Origin: Pelecanus crispus
Taxonomy: Eukaryota > Chordata > Aves > Pelecaniformes > Pelecanidae
Length of the DNA: 64,000 nucleotides
Reading direction: 5' to 3'
NCBI RefSeq assembly: GCF_030463565.1
Contig: NC_134649.1
Coordinates: forward strand, 2,615,501 to 2,679,500
Position numbers and translations under genes: made by a program. The notes beneath the pieces were generated by a model, which was not told the DNA's origin, searched no databases, and worked only from the letters and a program-made list of their open reading frames with translations. Shown one piece after another: positions 62,083 through 64,000 of this stretch; the stretch's first letter is position 1, and the number at the start of each line of letters is the position of its first letter.

Positions 62083-64000
62083 CTGGAAAAACAAAACTTT
62101 ATGTTAGTGCTGCGTTCGGTTTATCAACGAAACCCTCAGGCTTTCTCTTTTGGGGTAGGAACTCTTCCAAGGTTATAAACACCCAATGGTAGAAAACCCA
62201 CTTGGAAGCAACTCAAGACCGGGAGTTTTCCAAATCTTTGAAGAAGGGGGGGGTTCCACCTTGACCTTTCAGAGGGGGCTTTACCACTGAAAATGCTGTT
62301 CTCCTCCCCTACGCCCCTGCCCCGCACCCCTGCCTGCGCACCCACAACCTGAAGCACGCAGAACGGCACGCTGCTCCCAAAGAACGACGCTTTCACCATC
62401 TGCGCTGGGAGACAACCCTCCAACCACAGCTCAAACACACACAGGCGCAACAAGAGCTCCCCGAACACGTCGCACGCACCGAAAAAAGGGTGTCGGGAGA
62501 TGAAAAGACACTCCTCCCCTGGCACACGAAGCCTGACACCAGGCTGGCTTCAGCCAACAAGCCGCCAAAGCAACTTTGGTCCATCCCAACAAATCCCGTG
62601 GCACAGGAGCAGCTCAGCAGCAGAGGCCTCCCGTGATCCCGCTCAGCCTCTCCCGCCCCGCGCAGCCCGGCCCCCGTTCAGCAGAGCTCCCAAGCACACG
62701 CTCGGCTCTAAGCAGCGGCACGTCGGCAGTCAGGCGCTTGAAGTTAGGCAAGTCCTGAGAGGGGCTGTGCTGAACCGGGCCACGGAGCTGGCTCCTGCTC
62801 TCCTCCTAAGAGTCAAGACCACGCGAAAGGCTGGCAAAGGTCCTCCATCAACTCCGTACGCTGGTTACAGGGGTGGTTTGGGGTTTTTTTTTCCCCCTTC
62901 TGAATTACGGCAGTGATGCATTTCTTGAACTATAACTTGCTAAAATCGAGGAGCGTGCAGCCGGCTGGGCTCTATCACGGCACCGGCGTTGAGCAGACCC
63001 CGACGTCAGTGAGCAACTGTCCTGAAAAGTCAATGGCATCACACTGACCCCAGACTACTGAAGGGGGTGACCTTTCAAGTGTAGACCACTACAAGGGCGT
63101 GCTCCTCAGTTCCCGCACGGATCCGAAAGCGCCGCACCCAGCCCACCGACTGCGGCTCAGCTTGGGTTTGCTCCTTACGAGCAACCTCCGCAACCCCCGT
63201 GTGACGGCTCTGGGATGGCCTGTGGCCATTTATCACTTCTAAGAAAACGTTCCTCATCTCCCCTAACCAAGCAAGCTGCCCAGCAGCACGATGCTCTTCT
63301 CACAGGGTGCTCAAGGATCTCAAAATAAAAAAAATAACGGCGCCAACATCCCAATCTGGATGCAACGGCCCGACCTGCGGTGCGCGCAGTGGGCTGGTCC
63401 CACGCTAGAGCCAGACCTGCTGCCACAGGGGACTTCTTCGAAGCACCGAGGCGTCTTCACACCGCTCAGCGACGTCACCCCACACTAAACCGGGTGACAA
63501 ACACGGACGGTCTCTGCAAGGAGCCGTGCAAACACGTGTGGAAAAGGGCACCGAGGCCTTTCCCAGGCTCCTGCCACCGTCCCCGGCGCCCGGAGCGGGT
63601 GGGGCCCTGGCACAGTCACCCACTATCAAAATGATAAGGAGCCACTCGATAAAAGCTCTACTCTCCACTGCTCTCTGCACAGGGCTTGCAGCCAGGCACC
63701 GCTGGGAGAACAACTACCGCTGCAGGAGAGCAACTGGGAAACTTTGCCCGCTTGCAGAACACGCACAGCTCCTACGAACGCACATCTACCCCAAGCGAAG
63801 CCAAAAAAGCTGCTTCCAGCCTCTAGCGATCTCTGGGGGAAGCACGCCCAGCGCAGAAGTTTCTTTCAAAGAAGCGATGCAAAGCGAGGCAGGATCCCGG
63901 ATTGCAAAATAAATTTAAAAAAGAAAAAATCTCAAAGCTTTTGCCAAGGAAGGGACCGTCAGCAGGAGGTTGGTGTCCTCCAGGATCCCTGTGCTCGGGG
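62083..64000 (-). other. SMAD6: SMAD6 intron 1, 3' end
   Basis: This is the sequence upstream of exon 2 in the transcript sense, ending in a T-rich tract and cag. It is moderately GC-rich with scattered CpGs, especially 63100-63600. I found no MH1-type sequence (no CCNPYHFS-like stretch) on the minus strand, so exon 1 lies further on. Confidence 0.85.

Larger units (their letters stand above)
20195..64000 (-). other. SMAD6: SMAD6 gene, 3' part (exons 2-4; exon 1 outside the window)
   Basis: Three exons on the minus strand join into one frame and encode the linker and MH2 domain of an inhibitory SMAD. The exons are 62026-62082, 60083-60160 and 20559-21100 (coding part). All junctions are phase 1, and both internal introns begin with GT and end with AG. 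The protein matches SMAD6 rather than SMAD7: it has the [13 protein letters not shown] stretch, the linker [15 protein letters not shown] and the ending [11 protein letters not shown], where SMAD7 has EEKTRVGRLYC. SMAD6 binds activated type I BMP receptors and SMAD1, recruits Smurf ubiquitin ligases, and so damps BMP signalling; it is itself BMP-induced (known of the family). Exon 1, with the start codon, the degenerate MH1 domain and the main promoter, must lie beyond 64000; I saw no MH1-like sequence in 62083-64000. The 3' end at 20195 is an estimate from the poly(A) signal. Confidence 0.97.

Noticed and set aside
62083..64000. Possible SMAD6 exon 1 in the last 1.9 kb
   Set aside because: The GC-rich sequence suggested it, but no MH1-like motif, donor in the right phase or suitable reading frame was found on the minus strand.
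1..64000. Bacterial-type features, CRISPR arrays, tRNA or rRNA genes
   Set aside because: No spaced direct repeats, no clover-leaf genes or rRNA signatures seen. The gene structure is spliced and vertebrate.

Overview
This looks like vertebrate, most likely bird, nuclear DNA. It carries the 3' part of one recognisable protein-coding gene, SMAD6 (the inhibitory SMAD of BMP signalling), on the minus strand. The bird call rests on CR1 LINE fragments with the usual CR1 3' end, very sparse interspersed repeats, alternating GC-rich and AT-rich stretches, and a SMAD6 protein that is close to but not identical with the mammalian one. The exact species cannot be told from the window.

Reading with transcription, from high to low coordinates: 64000-62083 is the 3' end of intron 1. 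Exon 1, with the start codon and MH1 domain, lies outside the window. Exon 2 (62082-62026, 57 nt) encodes the linker with the PPPPY motif. Intron 2 (1.9 kb) holds a CpG-rich block. Exon 3 (60160-60083, 78 nt) encodes an acidic, Ser/Thr-rich linker. Intron 3 is about 39 kb (60082-21101). Exon 4 (from 21100) encodes the whole MH2 domain with its stop at 20559-20561, followed by a short AT-rich 3' UTR and an AATAAA signal at 20209-20214. All visible junctions are phase 1, with GT/AG ends where both sides are visible.

Below about 20190 the sequence is the intergenic region downstream of SMAD6. In other amniotes SMAD3 follows here, but no SMAD3 exon is visible. The only interspersed repeats I can name are a 3' CR1 fragment at 4566-4700 and a roughly 0.8 kb 5'-truncated CR1 at 52990-53760, both on the minus strand. 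Smaller features include three short minisatellites, several A/T homopolymers, two G-quadruplex motifs, two clear inverted repeats in intron 3 (one the size and shape of a pre-miRNA hairpin), and four CpG clusters in the introns.

The many open frames of 60-340 codons elsewhere look like chance frames. I find no second gene, tRNA, rRNA, CRISPR array or other new system. The most useful follow-ups are the 28100-28168 hairpin, the frame-neutral exons 2 and 3 (possible PY-motif-lacking isoform), and the CpG blocks at 60878-61196, 45108-45380 and 31950-32115 as possible internal promoters.
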